DNA of 64,000 bases from Rhypophila decipiens (GCA_033297075.1 MU858178.1:44589-108588); one strand, 5' to 3'. Positions 33,129-43,696 are shown, counted from the stretch's first letter. Notes: generated by a model from the sequence alone, not told the origin. A program made the numbers and translations.

Positions 33129-35376
33129 ATGGCTGAGGTTCTCGGGATTGTTGCCAGCGGACTGGCAGTGCAACAAACTGCCGGCCAGGTTGTGAAATCT
33201 CTGATCAAGCTCCGACGGCTATGGGACCAGATACAGGATGCACCCGACGAAATCCAAGACCTCATGGCAGACATCGCCTGCTTCGCCGCATTGCTCTCGG
33301 AGATGGAAGGCCAACTCGTGGAGAGCAGTCCCGTCGCTTGCCAGAGTCTTCAGCTCTCCCGGAACGCCCTGGGCCAACTTGAAGCCGTGGTCTCCGCCCT
33401 CGAGACCCAGTCAGCCTCCCCAAAGCGATCCAAGAGGCTCATGGGCGCTCTCAAAGTTGTTATTCGCCATGAAACGATTTGAGAACAAACTTGAGCGCGC
33501 GTTTCGACTTCTCCAGATGTCGCATCAGTGTTATATCTCGGCCTCTACGAAGTTGCTCCCCGACGTTATTGCCGAGCGAATGTCGGTAGAGCTGCATCGG
33601 TATCACCACGGAAGACTCAAAGCAACTGAGCAAACGATGATCGGCTTTGTGGCAGATGCTAAAGAAGAAGAACCGCCCCAAGAGGACGACATCAGCGACA
33701 TCGCAATACAGGGCCGCGTTGGACTCCCTCGAAGCCGCAAATCTCGACTGGACAAGACTTGGTCGGTCTTTGGAAAAACATTCGTGATAAGAGCCTCGAG
33801 TGACTCCAGGTCATTTGAACTCGCTTTCCATCCCCCCATGATCCAAAGGATATGGAATATCCAGGCCACGCAGACATATGGAAGCTGGCAATATGTTTTT
33901 CGTCGGAGGGGTTATATAACTCAGCAAGTCGAGAATTGCATCAGTAATGACGATGATACTGGTCTCCTTCGGCTCTTTGAAACGGGGCAGGGCTCTCCAT
34001 ACGATCGTAATGAGTTTGGTTATTCACTATTTCAGGTACGTTGTGAATCTGTTGATACTTGACGTGTAGCATGACGGCAACTAACTGTTTTGCCTAACGG
34101 TAACCTGAAGACCGCCGCATGGGACCATAAATTTCGAGTCACAACCATGTTGCTGAAGTCCGGGCTTGTCGAGGACAGCGACATCCACGTGATCTATGAT
34201 TCAAGGTAAATATATTTGTTTAGATCACTGCAATATTAGTGTGCATTCCGATTAGCCAAAGTGGTTTTCCGGCTGGGGATATTATCTAACGTCGAAGCAG
34301 TCAAGAGAACTATGATATGTTTGATATCATGACAGGACTACGCGGACTATCCGATAACACTGGCGATCAAGTTCGACTTCTTAACAGCATGGGGGTACCA
34401 GCTGGAATTGGATTCTGCGTTTGAGGATATGGATGGGATGGCGTACGTTGCCTCTGCAATAGGTGGCGACGTCTTTCAGGTTTGGCAGAGGCTTTGTTTT
34501 CCCCAATATCACCATATCCCAAGTCGCGATCGATTCAAACTTGGCAGATGGATTGCAACCAGGCCTTTTAGCCCTCAATTCCACCCGGAGACGATACCGC
34601 TGAAGCCTCCCAACGTGGAAACTTTCACCTTCCTCATTGACAGACAGTACGAAGCCACGGACGGCTTGATCGCCCAATCCGTGCATTCTGGGTTTTCCCT
34701 CCTTGGTTCAGTCGCATATGCATTTGGCTGGACACTGGCCTTATCCAAATATGAATCCTCGCCATTGTCCAAGGACAGCGAAAGTGAGGTGATTAAGTGG
34801 GAGCGATTGGCCCAAGATATTATCAGAAGGCGATCAGACCTCCTTCACCCAGTAGACAACTACGTTTGTTGGTCCAGGTTCGGGCTCAATGTCGAAATTT
34901 TGGTTGAACAAGATTCAACGGTCTCCGTTGAGTGGTCACCTCTATGGGCGTTGTTCAGTGGAGCATTTATGACGGGATACAGGCGCATAGGAGACTGGGA
35001 TGACCGAATTGATGGAGCACAACCAACAATTCAAATGATGGAAACTGCACTATACTCTGTGAGAAGATGGCTAGGGCTTGTCCAGGCATGTGGAGTTGAC
35101 CTCGAGGTGTACGGCACTGTTGAGAAGCGACTTATCTCTGAGGAGCAGGTGACAAAAGACTTTGAGATTTCTCTGGAATATCCAATCTGGACCAAGCTAC
35201 ATTGCTCCGATAGGCTCAGGGGCTCGGTAAGGATTATCAGTCTCGACATCGGGCCTAATCCAGAAGACTGGCGTATCTGGTGGGCCTTTGAATACGAAAT
35301 TTGGGCACAAGAGTTCTGGGAGATGGTTGAAAATACTGAGCCGGAGCTGGCTATCCCTGGGAGATGGGTCGATTAA
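33129..35376 (+). pseudogene. Frameshifted fungal STAND N-terminal-domain protein
   Basis: The start (MAEVLGIVASGLAVQQTAGQ) and the following helices match the fungal N-terminal domain of STAND proteins, which is related to HeLo cell-death domains; the downstream LAQ/LLQ helix (FENKLERAFRLLQMSHQCYI) continues it. The first frame ends at a TGA at 33480-33482, while the continuation lies in the +1 frame from about 33474, with no room for an intron. Downstream, a 75-nt intron (34036-34110) looks normal. Another frame change near 34335 needs either a second 1-nt shift or a weak GTGATC donor at 34189. The last exon (34336-35376) is a long hydrophilic open domain ending AIPGRWVD. No NACHT or NB-ARC motif is present. 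It is either a decaying allele or an assembly error. Confidence 0.6.
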
Positions 35377-35623
35377 ACTTGGATAGCTACCATGTCAGAC
35401 TCTTAAATGTGAATACCTATCTTCGATCAGTATCAAACGTGAATCCTCGACTGCAAGTAAGCCTTGCTCCACTGACAACCTTGGGATACGCCGAGAAAGA
35501 GTCCTGGTCCAGTTTAATGCATCAAGCTGACTGCCATTATTACCTTCCTCGTCATTGTCGTCCTGCAGGTCAAACAGCCACGATACGACGACACGACCAT
35601 GGAACAAAACAGTCCAAGGACCT
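35377..35623. other. Short spacer between convergent genes
   Basis: 247 bp between the STAND-like remnant and the kinase-like gene. Nothing is recognised. Confidence 0.5.
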
Positions 35624-36427
35624 TCAACGTGGACCGCTTTCAACGACTCGTCCTCCCCTCCCAGACGTATCCCGCAACTGGTCAAGCAAGTCATGAAGCT
35701 CGACATCCAGCTCATCACAGCTGGTAAGCCGCGAAGCACAGTCAAAATCAATGAGGGTTGCCCTTTCGTCATGAATAAGAAAGTTATGCTTGTTAATGTC
35801 CCCGTGCTTGATCCCCAACCTGTGCAGCCTCGACAAGACGGAGCGGCACAGGGGCAAGTCCTCCGGCGTGGCGTGACGGCAGCCAGTGACCTGGCCGATG
35901 AGGAACCCAATGACCCTCCCTTCCTCGGTCAAGTGGCCGAGAAAAGCAGGACCTATCTGCTGGCCCTCTATCCAGCTGTACGCCGTCGTCTCTGCCTCTA
36001 ACTGAGGCACCTCCCACTCGAACCGCGCAAATTTGGCGATGACTGTCGTAGAGCTGAAGCCAGGACAGGTGACCTCGTAGACGTTGGTGCGCAGTTTCCG
36101 CCCCTGGCGAAGCTCTAGGTGGTCTATTTGCGTGGGATGCCAGGTCGTGGTGATCCCTGGGAGCTGTTCTCTCAAGACGGCAGAGAAGTGAGGGTCTCCG
36201 GTCTTGGGATTTCGGGAGATACGGCCCTTGTTCCAATCGCCAGGTGGGAGAGGTGGCATCAGGGAGAGCAGAGAAGGCGCAAAGCACATGTCATCGCAGT
36301 CATAGAGGCCAGCATCGATGGTGATATATTTGACGAATTTGTTGTCAACAAGGATGTGGAACTCACTTTCGTATTCTGGATCAACGCTTGCCTGAAGCAC
36401 TTGAATGTTGGGCGAGTGATCGGCCAT
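35624..36427 (-). CDS. Protein-kinase-like fold protein (fungal expansion family)
   Basis: A single-exon 267-residue protein. The N-terminal third (DHSPNIQVLQASVDPEYE and on) is a beta-rich region typical of a fungal family often mislabelled alpha-galactosidase. The rest is a small kinase-like fold: VIAKF with Lys132 as candidate ATP-binding lysine, a catalytic loop HGDINKHNFLI with Asp210 and Asn215, and the metal-binding IDFD with Asp227 replacing the usual DFG. This resembles phosphotransferase (aminoglycoside-kinase-like) or RIO-like folds more than classical kinases. Substrate is unknown. Members of this family are numerous and variable in filamentous fungi. The C-terminus (LRDTSGRGG) may continue in a further exon that I could not identify. 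Confidence 0.72.
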   Translation of the reverse strand: MADHSPNIQVLQASVDPEYESEFHILVDNKFVKYITIDAGLYDCDDMCFAPSLLSLMPPLPPGDWNKGRISRNPKTGDPHFSAVLREQLPGITTTWHPTQIDHLELRQGRKLRTNVYEVTCPGFSSTTVIAKFARFEWEVPQLEAETTAYSWIEGQQIGPAFLGHLTEEGRVIGFLIGQVTGCRHATPEDLPLCRSVLSRLHRLGIKHGDINKHNFLIHDERATLIDFDCASRLTSCDELDVELHDLLDQLRDTSGRGGRVVESGPR

Positions 36428-36795
36428 TTGGGGGGAGGGGAGTGGGTTGGATAACTTGAAGTTAAGTTTACGGTATGTGCAGTGCTGGAAATGCTCTTTG
36501 AGTTTGTGCTGGAGAGATTTTGGAGTGGTACGGAGATGGATGGATGGAATTTATTTCGCCCGGAGGCACTAAGCCTAAAGGGCCTATGCACGCTAACTAC
36601 ATTCGGTTCATCCAATTCTGCCATTACCTCGTCCAAGCCCTCTACTTTTCACCTTTAGACTACCCAATGCCTCTTGTCATGTTGTTAGCAGATCACCTTG
36701 AAGGTTGCCTTCTCCAAGTGTTCAGCGTCCTATCTTCAGCAGCTAAAGCAGGATCTGCTGGTTGAGGCTGCGTGGGACTCCTCGGTTGAGTTCCC
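36428..36795. other. Kinase-like gene upstream region
   Basis: A promoter region plus the presumed 3' flank of the LINE fragment. No clear poly(A) tail or target-site duplication could be seen. Confidence 0.4.
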
Positions 36796-37110
36796 TCACT
36801 GCGATGGATCTATTCTCTGCGCGTCCAAATCCAATCGTCCCGTTGACATGGCATACTTGATCGTTGCCCGAACTGCCTTCATGTCTGGTGACCATTTCTT
36901 AGGGTCCGATAACGCTTTCCCTCCCAGAAAGAACGAGAGACTCCCCCGTCTTGTCGTTGTGCATTGCAGCATACCTTCCCGTAAAGCCGTCCACCTGACG
37001 CACCGTAGCAAAAAGTGATCTATAGTTTCCCTCGCATGACCGCAACCACATAATTCGACGATCATGTATTTGTATTGTGCACATATTCTGCACGTGACCA
37101 GGATCCCAGC
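36796..37110 (-). mobile_element. 5'-truncated LINE, Tad-like, C-terminal end only
   Basis: The minus-strand frame encodes CGCGHARETIDHFLLRCVRW, which is the C-terminal Cys/His zinc knuckle (C-x-C...H...C) of fungal non-LTR retrotransposon polyproteins. It is followed by GSLSFFLGGKALSDPKKW and AVRATIKYAMSTGRLD, the characteristic tail of Tad/CgT1-type elements in Sordariomycetes. Sequence upstream of about 37110 no longer resembles the element, and no reverse transcriptase or endonuclease core is present. The insertion is therefore a typical short 5'-truncated copy. The frame itself is intact up to its stop at 36796, suggesting limited decay. Confidence 0.72.
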
Positions 37111-37597
37111 CATCACAGCTTTCGAGCTGCTTTGGGCTGTTTGATCGTTGGCACGGTAACCCGTACAGTACCCTACCAGTATGTACCAGGCCCAGTACGG
37201 ATCAGGGACTTCAGGGTTCCGAGGAAGCCAAGTCAAGTTAAGTTGGTTCATGGCCCGTTGCTCACACATCACAATCATTCCGGTTCCGTTTGGCAACAAG
37301 GTGTTGAAGTGTTCTCAATACGCTGCATATACGTCCGACAATCCCTCTTCTTAACGCATCACCTATGACCAAAGACGCCAAGGTTGAGACCTTCGAGTGT
37401 AGTGAGTGGCTCATGGAACGGGCTTGTGCTTGTCAAGTGACTTTTATTTTTCTGTATAGAAGAAGACCTATCTATCTAGAGCAGTTAATCGTCAGGGCCC
37501 CATACGCACCTGACTACGTGGACTATGAAGAAGATAGATGCCAGGCAGCCCACAGGTGCCAAGTAGCGGTAACTGACGTCTACCAGTCTTGGTTGTA
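37111..37597. other. Spacer between LINE fragment and RBR ligase gene
   Basis: Nothing recognised; it contains direct and inverted copies of GTACxGTAC-like words around 37160-37205, probably chance. Confidence 0.4.
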
Positions 37598-39943
37598 TTA
37601 GTCCTCCTCTTCTTCGCAATCGTCATGAAGGGCCTCATCGGCAGGGACACCATTCTCATTCAGTTTTCCGGAATACAACTTCAGACAGGACCAGCAGAAA
37701 TCCACGCCGCACCCCTCACAGATGACATGACTACACCCATCAATCTTCTCGATCATGATGCCGCATTTGGGACAGTGCTTGATTCCGAGTTCTCTCTTGA
37801 CTTTCTGGAGTTCCTGATATCCGCTGGTGCTAAGCATCATTTCTTGCTCCTGCTCGCAGGTCAGCCCCTCATGCGAGAAGGTATGGCAGCCCGTGCAGAT
37901 CACTGCCTGACAGGTGGGGCATGTGAATAAAGCGCTTCTTGCTGGCTGGTTGCTTTCACTGGTCTGGGGTGCTGCTGGTGCACATGCGCGGTAGAGCTGT
38001 TGGCAGTCAGGGGTTGGGCAGTACTTTACTAACTGGCCGTCGGGGGGTGCACTAGACTGGGAAGCAACATAGAAAGCCAATGCTACCTCGAAAATATCTT
38101 CTAGCGCAGGGGGGGAGATATGCTCTTGGAGCTCCGTCAGGGTGATGATCTCGTTACAGATTCTGCCATCCGGGACACCCTGGCAACGAATACCAGCCCG
38201 GTTTTTGGCACCAGCCAAACAGAGATTCTCGAAACACTCTGCGCAGTAGACGTGCTTGCACTGTGCGAGTGTGACGGGATTTTCGGCCTCTGTCCAGCAG
38301 ATTGTGCAAGGCGGATTAGGGGTTGAACTGGTTTCGGAATCTCGTTTGTTGCTGACTTGTATGTTCTGGTCGTGAGCCTCACCGTCGAGGACGACGTAAC
38401 GCCCGAATATTTTGTCCAGTGTAGCCTTGGCGCTGGCTACGTCCGTCTTGTCTTGCCCCTCGATGGTCAATACCCGGTAGCCTTGGGAGGGATCATAAGC
38501 TATGTATACCAGATTCTGTGCGGCCCAGGCAGTCTTGTGCCGCTCGGTGATCTCCTGCTCGACAATATCGTAGATGCGTGTCGGGACCTTGAACCTCGTT
38601 GAGTGCACAAGATGGAAAGATACTCTTTGCAAGGGGTCATCTGGAAAAGGCCAGCGAGACTGTGCGTGCTCAGACAATGCCACAGCCCACCCCGGCCTTG
38701 CGCCGGCTACGTTCAAAAAACGAGCCCTCGCCCGAAAACGCCCATCAGGCATCTCGAAGCTTTGCTGCCAATGAAACGGGCCTGGGCCGGCTCGGAGGAG
38801 GAATGTTTGGAGCCATTTGTCGCGAGTAGCTACATCGAGGCTGGACAATGTAGGTGCGGCTTCAAGCTCGAGACGCTGTGGAGCCAGGCTCGGGGGGACG
38901 TCGCTCATGATATCCGCTATGCTGGCAAGTGCCGTTATACCTGAAAGGTTGATGGCCCACAAGCCATCTGTCGTGCGTTTTGGCTCATCAGACGAGACTC
39001 TGTGGTGTAGGACCGTGTAATCGCCGTATTCGAAACTAAGAGCAACCGAGTCGGCGATATATCGGTTGTCAAAGACCAACCTGGCAGTTGGTGGCGGCTT
39101 TTGCCAGAAGCAGTCGACCTCTTTGGATTCAATTTGGCCGTAGTCTGTCTGGGGCATTCGGACGTTGATGGGTGCTGCTCCCAGGCTTCTCATGGCAGGC
39201 AGAGCACAAAGGCGTTCTGCGAACTGGGCATCGTCAACTTGCACTTCGGCAGTGCGGTGCTTGCCATCCTCCGGAAAAGTGAGAACACAGTCCTCTGATA
39301 CTTCAAAGCCGTGCAAGGCTAAAAGATTCACGACAGACCTCGCAGTTGCAGTCTCGCGTAATCGGCTGATGCGGACGGCGGAAAAGTCGGAGGGAAAGCT
39401 GACTTTTGTCACGACGGCTCCGTCGCCGACGGTGACCAAGAAACCATGCATCTCTCGGCGGCAGGTCTCGGGTCTCGAACTCTCCTTTTTCGAACAAATT
39501 AGCTGGTCGCTTAACGACGCCTTGGATGTTGAAATGTCCCTTACCTCTGGATTTGGCATGGTGGCTGTGCCTTCTTCTGCCTGGTCATGTGCGAAATGGC
39601 ATTCCTGGCCTCTGAAGCAATAACCCTGGAGATGGAATCGGCAACGAATCCGCGACCGTGAAGCCACTAGTGCCGTTACGTCATCCATTGGAAGAATATG
39701 ACTGGTAGATGCGCCGTGGTTCTCTGGACTTGGACGGGAGTCGGCTGCTCTCTGAGATTGTGCTTGTTCTGCATGCGAGAAATAGCAGCTGGCACCGTAA
39801 CGGCAGCGGTTTTGGGCAAAGAATCGACAGGGTATGCTGAGCCGAGGGTCACCACTGGCAACGTCTCCTGGCCCGTCGGCCTCCATCGTGTGCGGATGGT
39901 CAGGACTTGACGCTGAGCTTTGGGCTAAGGTAGAGATCGTCAT
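37598..39943 (-). CDS. RBR-type E3 ubiquitin ligase with two CCCH zinc fingers
   Basis: A single-exon 781-residue protein. Two CCCH fingers of exact C-x7-C-x5-C-x3-H spacing lie at residues 39-57 and 101-119 and probably bind RNA. The middle (about 140-540) has RNA-recognition-like and unassigned segments. The C-terminus is a complete RING-IBR-RING: RING1 from Cys546 (CTICWTEAENPV), IBR about 641-696, and RING2 from about 724 (CPKCGIMIEKIDGCSHVICEG), where Cys737 is the expected ubiquitin-thioester residue. RBR ligases accept ubiquitin from an E2 onto that cysteine before passing it to substrate. The protein ends in an acidic tail. Linked CCCH and RBR domains occur in fungal relatives, so this is a family architecture, not necessarily a new fusion. 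Confidence 0.85.
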   Translation of the reverse strand: MTISTLAQSSASSPDHPHTMEADGPGDVASGDPRLSIPCRFFAQNRCRYGASCYFSHAEQAQSQRAADSRPSPENHGASTSHILPMDDVTALVASRSRIRCRFHLQGYCFRGQECHFAHDQAEEGTATMPNPEVRDISTSKASLSDQLICSKKESSRPETCRREMHGFLVTVGDGAVVTKVSFPSDFSAVRISRLRETATARSVVNLLALHGFEVSEDCVLTFPEDGKHRTAEVQVDDAQFAERLCALPAMRSLGAAPINVRMPQTDYGQIESKEVDCFWQKPPPTARLVFDNRYIADSVALSFEYGDYTVLHHRVSSDEPKRTTDGLWAINLSGITALASIADIMSDVPPSLAPQRLELEAAPTLSSLDVATRDKWLQTFLLRAGPGPFHWQQSFEMPDGRFRARARFLNVAGARPGWAVALSEHAQSRWPFPDDPLQRVSFHLVHSTRFKVPTRIYDIVEQEITERHKTAWAAQNLVYIAYDPSQGYRVLTIEGQDKTDVASAKATLDKIFGRYVVLDGEAHDQNIQVSNKRDSETSSTPNPPCTICWTEAENPVTLAQCKHVYCAECFENLCLAGAKNRAGIRCQGVPDGRICNEIITLTELQEHISPPALEDIFEVALAFYVASQSSAPPDGQLVKYCPTPDCQQLYRACAPAAPQTSESNQPARSALFTCPTCQAVICTGCHTFSHEGLTCEQEQEMMLSTSGYQELQKVKRELGIKHCPKCGIMIEKIDGCSHVICEGCGVDFCWSCLKLYSGKLNENGVPADEALHDDCEEEED

Positions 39944-40576
39944 CTGAACTTCATCTGTTACCTAGACAATCCAGTTTATCGATCGAGGCTAGTGTATACC
40001 CTAAGCCAAGGAGACATAAGTAGTCGAATACAAATAGAGAAATAGAGTGTCTTGTTTCTGACAAGGGCTGGTCCGCAGATGAAGAGCAAATGTATTATAT
40101 AATCTGAGGGAAGGAAGAGATTTGTGGTCTGTTCCGTTATGAACGTTTATTTTTCGGTAATAGGACAAGGTTTAGGAGTCTGTGACTAAAACCTTATTGA
40201 TGATTCCTTTGGGGTTAAATGACACATTAACACCAACACCAAAGTTTATAAGGTAACAAGGCAACAAGGTTCCGTGGCGGAAGCGGGAAGGGGAAAGGGG
40301 AAATTCGGGTCTTAAGCCCATAAACATAAACATGATCATGAACACTAAACTATAGACTTTAATGAAAGGAGCTCAGACTCGATGTGTCACACCGGTGAAC
40401 ACGGAAATTTCCTGGCGTCGAATCTAAAAGGTCCTTTTCATCTAGGATAGTTTCAACCAAAAAAGACAGCAACCGTTCGAACTTGGATATAACAAGTACA
40501 GACAGCTTTATTAACAGACAAACAGTTCTAGCAGTAAAGATCAAGAACAAAAAAGCCAAGTGAGCCAGCCTCCAAA
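39944..40576. other. Upstream region of RBR ligase gene
   Basis: Moderately AT-rich spacer between two minus-strand genes. No feature is recognised. Confidence 0.5.
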
Positions 40577-41845
40577 CTAAGCATCATCCTTCTTCATCGA
40601 ACGGAAAATACTCTGATCCTCATGAATCTTAAGCACATGCCTCGGCTCATTCACAACCACATTCCAAAGTGACCCTCTCCCCTCCGTCCGAGCTTTCTCA
40701 TCCTCCCGCCGAAAGAACTCTTCAGGCGTGCGGATTCTGCCCGGATGAATCTCGTCCAGCAGCGCATAATCCCTCTTCAACCCAATATGCTTCGCCACCG
40801 CATCCCTTGACGATGGTTCGCCGCAGTTCTGATATGTCCTCCACCAGCCTGTGAAGTTCTGCTTGATGGTCATTACCCCGTCTGGGATGTTCCCTTCACC
40901 GGCGCCAGCATGAGCATGCATATACCCACACGGCTGGGACGCAATCGAGCCCCAGTACCCATTCGGCGACCAGTACTCCTCCTCACTGACATCCACGAAT
41001 CTTGCCTTGTGGCCCGTGACTTTCGCAAACGCAGCAGCCATGTCATCGTAGCGAACATGTCCCATAGCGACACGGAGGTCCATCCCATCGACTCGGTCTT
41101 CAGAGTGGTGGTCAAACAGCCACTTGACATAATGCCCACAGTCATCAAGCACGACGTGCGGCATTGCCCCGTTCTCAGTAAGTGGCAGGCGCCAAGTAAC
41201 CACCTCTTCACCCGTCTCATCATCCTTTTCAATCATCGGCGCAAGAGGCGTCATAGGTGACAAGGCCATGTCGATATACGGCCCTGTCGTAAACAACGCT
41301 GCTTTCATCCTCTGACTCTCTTTCCCAGTTCCACTGGAAAGCTCAGCAAAATAACCAGTTCCCCGACCGGTCTTGGCAGCCTCGTTGCTCATAAGAATCC
41401 ACTCGCCCGCCCGTCCCTTGCCATCATAATGCCCGCACCGAAACTGAGACTGATACCCAGAGACTTTATACCCGAAATCGATATTCCCATGGATGTACAT
41501 CTCGAGACCTTGTTCAATGGCTAGCTCGTAGCAGCGCATGGTGTAAAAGATCTCGAGGGCCTCGCCGGTGGCAAAGCCGTCAATGTTGACGAAGGCGCCC
41601 CAGCAGTTGGCCATGCCGGCCCGGACGTCGGATTCGGACGTGAAGGATCCGGGAAAGAGCTCGACTAGCTCGGGGGAAGAGGCGGAGGAGAGGAGGGACT
41701 GAGCACGCGGGGAGGACGGGTCGCGGGTTAGGATCCGGACTGAGTATGTGCCCGATTGGGTCAGGGCTTGGACGATGGGGAGGCCTTGGGCACCTGTGCC
41801 GCCGATGATGAAGATTTTCTTCATGTTGGTTGTTTGGGTCGACAT
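40577..41845 (-). CDS. NmrA-like NAD(P)-binding protein
   Basis: A single-exon 422-residue protein of the atypical short-chain dehydrogenase/NmrA family. The dinucleotide-binding motif is GGTGAQG (residues 15-21) after a hydrophobic beta strand (KKIFIIGG). The conserved FVNIDGFATGEALE block and the later VVLDDCGHYVKWLFDH match the family's middle. The canonical YxxxK catalytic pair is not evident, so a redox-sensing or regulatory role, as in NmrA itself, or a non-standard reductase is possible. The start could be either Met1 or Met8, as Met8 (MKKIFIIGG) begins the first strand. No intron is needed. Confidence 0.8.
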   Translation of the reverse strand: MSTQTTNMKKIFIIGGTGAQGLPIVQALTQSGTYSVRILTRDPSSPRAQSLLSSASSPELVELFPGSFTSESDVRAGMANCWGAFVNIDGFATGEALEIFYTMRCYELAIEQGLEMYIHGNIDFGYKVSGYQSQFRCGHYDGKGRAGEWILMSNEAAKTGRGTGYFAELSSGTGKESQRMKAALFTTGPYIDMALSPMTPLAPMIEKDDETGEEVVTWRLPLTENGAMPHVVLDDCGHYVKWLFDHHSEDRVDGMDLRVAMGHVRYDDMAAAFAKVTGHKARFVDVSEEEYWSPNGYWGSIASQPCGYMHAHAGAGEGNIPDGVMTIKQNFTGWWRTYQNCGEPSSRDAVAKHIGLKRDYALLDEIHPGRIRTPEEFFRREDEKARTEGRGSLWNVVVNEPRHVLKIHEDQSIFRSMKKDDA

Positions 41846-42558
41846 GTTGGGTTTAGGGTAGGCTTGAGGTTATGTGCTTTGTTTGCTTTGTGAGAGATTA
41901 TTGTCAACTGTGAAACTGTACATTGTTGGATGAGCTGAGGGTGATATCAAATACCGGCAAAGCAGCCCCTTAAGTAGCCCATTGATTGCGAATAGGAACA
42001 TGTTGACAAAGCTCTCGCTAGTCACAACGCGATAAATGGCATTTCTAATCAAGAGAGGGGCCATAATGCCGATTCATTTCCTCATAAAATGGTTAATCAA
42101 CGCCGGTGGCATTGTCCTCTTTGGATTCGTGTTGTTCAGCGCTGTGCAACTTGAACCGAAGAGCTTGCAGTTGTTGAATTGGTGATCTTTGATGCGGTCA
42201 ACGCGCTGTTCACTAATCATCCTTGAAATGTCTGGACTGTTGTTATCAAGTCTGTTGTCAGTGCGCTTGGGTGATTAGTTTTGGAGAAGTCTCCGGTGGC
42301 AAATGCCCAAGTTCACTTCAAGTTGTTTACAAGTACACGCAGCGCAAAGAGAATCGGCATGTAGCATCGACGCCGAGGCCTCATTAATCATTGAAAATAT
42401 GGTCATAACATTCGTGACTATGCCATGTCTGCCCCTTTCCAACCGGGGACCATTCATCGCGGGCTGGTATAGTAATTAACAGGTACCTCTATCCAGGTAG
42501 TCTACACAATGACGTACACAAATACACACGCCATGCATCCTAAACTCGAAGCAAGAAA
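41846..42558. other. Intergenic, nothing recognised
   Basis: Spacer between two minus-strand genes. It probably carries the promoter of the NmrA-like gene. Frames at 41870-42064 and 42275-42457 appear to be chance. Confidence 0.5.
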
Positions 42559-43599
42559 TCAAGCCTGTGACTTTCCGAGCCTTTCCGCTCTCTTGAGCGC
42601 ATCTTCCAAGACCCCCTGCTCCCTAAGCACCCCCTGCCTGATCAAACCCAAATCATGTCTCTGCTGGAGCATTTCCCTTTCAAGCGTGCCACTGCCATTT
42701 TGCAACAACTGCACACGGCGCTGTTCCATCTCAATAGCCTCGGCTTTGCATATCCTCCATGCCTCGCGGCTAATATGTTCCGACGCTATCCTGTGGACTT
42801 CTTGAGGGAGGTATTTGCTGTCGCGGCTTGTCTTTGAGGAGGCCGAGGAGCTGGCTTTGCGTTTGTTGGAATAAGAGGATTTCGATTTTGAGGTGGATGA
42901 CGTAGTCGTGGGAGACTGCGATTTTTGTTTGGAGGATTTGCTTGGTTTCGTAGAGGATGTCTTTTGACTCGCTGGTAAAGATAGCGTGGTTGTTGTCGCT
43001 GATATTTGCGCCGCTGACGAGTATGCGTGGTGATGTGGGTTTTCCATTGGACTGATGGCGACATTGGTGCTGTTCCCCAGACCCGAGATCTGTGGTGGAA
43101 CTTCAGAGTATGGAGAATACATGGGTTGTGACGAGGTGTCCCACGAGGATCCGTTGCTGTACTCGGCTGTCCCAAAGTAATCGTCATTTGGCGAGGCGTC
43201 TCTTGAGGACTGCATGTCGTGTTGGTTGTTCATGGACCCATAATCGAATGCCGATCCCCAGGCCTGGTCTGGGGCAGATGTGGGTATGGGTTGGCCCCAG
43301 GCACCGTTGGAAGCGGTAGTCGCAACGTATTGGCCGTCGGATGTCATGCCGTTGCCGAGCATCGAAGGATGCATGTCTGAGGTCATCCAGGGGTTCATCT
43401 CGACGTTGTTCCAGTAGGGCTGGATGCTGGCCGTTGCGCAGGAGGATTGGAGAGAGGTCTGGATCGAGGATACAAGTTAATATTGGATCCTGAATTGCTC
43501 GATCCTATAAGAGAGACCTCGGTCGACGGGAAACTGCGATGCAGAGCAACGTACCTCGCTACCCTCATCGGGGCTAGTCGAATAATAGTTGGACAACAT
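42559..43599 (-). CDS. Putative nuclear protein, low-complexity with basic and coiled-coil tail
   Basis: Two exons, 43555-43599 and 42559-43458, with a 96-nt intron (GTACGT...TCCAG, phase 0), encode 314 residues beginning MLSNYYSTSPDEGSE. The first half is Ser/Asn/Gln/Met/Tyr-rich, like a transcription-activation region. A Ser/Lys/Thr stretch follows with a basic NKRKASSSASSK cluster that could be a nuclear localisation signal. The C-terminal 100 residues are predicted helical and charged (EVHRIASEHISREAWRICKAE, then EMEQRRVQLLQ and repeats of REQGVLEDALKRAERL). It lacks a clear bZIP, bHLH or Zn2Cys6 motif, so calling it a transcription factor would be inference. A TATATAAA box lies about 90 nt upstream. 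Confidence 0.6.
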
Positions 43600-43688
43600 G
43601 TTCTCTCTAGTTTGGGGTCTGGACTGTCGTGGAGAATCCAGAGAGGTGGAGTAGTGTCGGTAGCGTTTGCTTAGTGTAGTGTCGACGG

Positions 43689-43696
43689 TTTATATA
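43689..43696 (-). promoter_or_regulatory. TATA box of the 43599 gene
   Basis: On the minus strand this reads TATATAAA, about 90 nt before the ATG at 43599. Confidence 0.45.

Noticed and set aside
34189..34335. Intron using a GTGATC donor to repair the second frame conflict of the STAND-like gene
   Set aside because: Phase fits, but the donor is weak and a good GTAAAT donor with a CTAAC branch and CAG acceptor exists nearby; left unresolved rather than asserted.
38603..39623. Plus-strand frames opposite the RBR ligase
   Set aside because: Antisense shadows without domain content.
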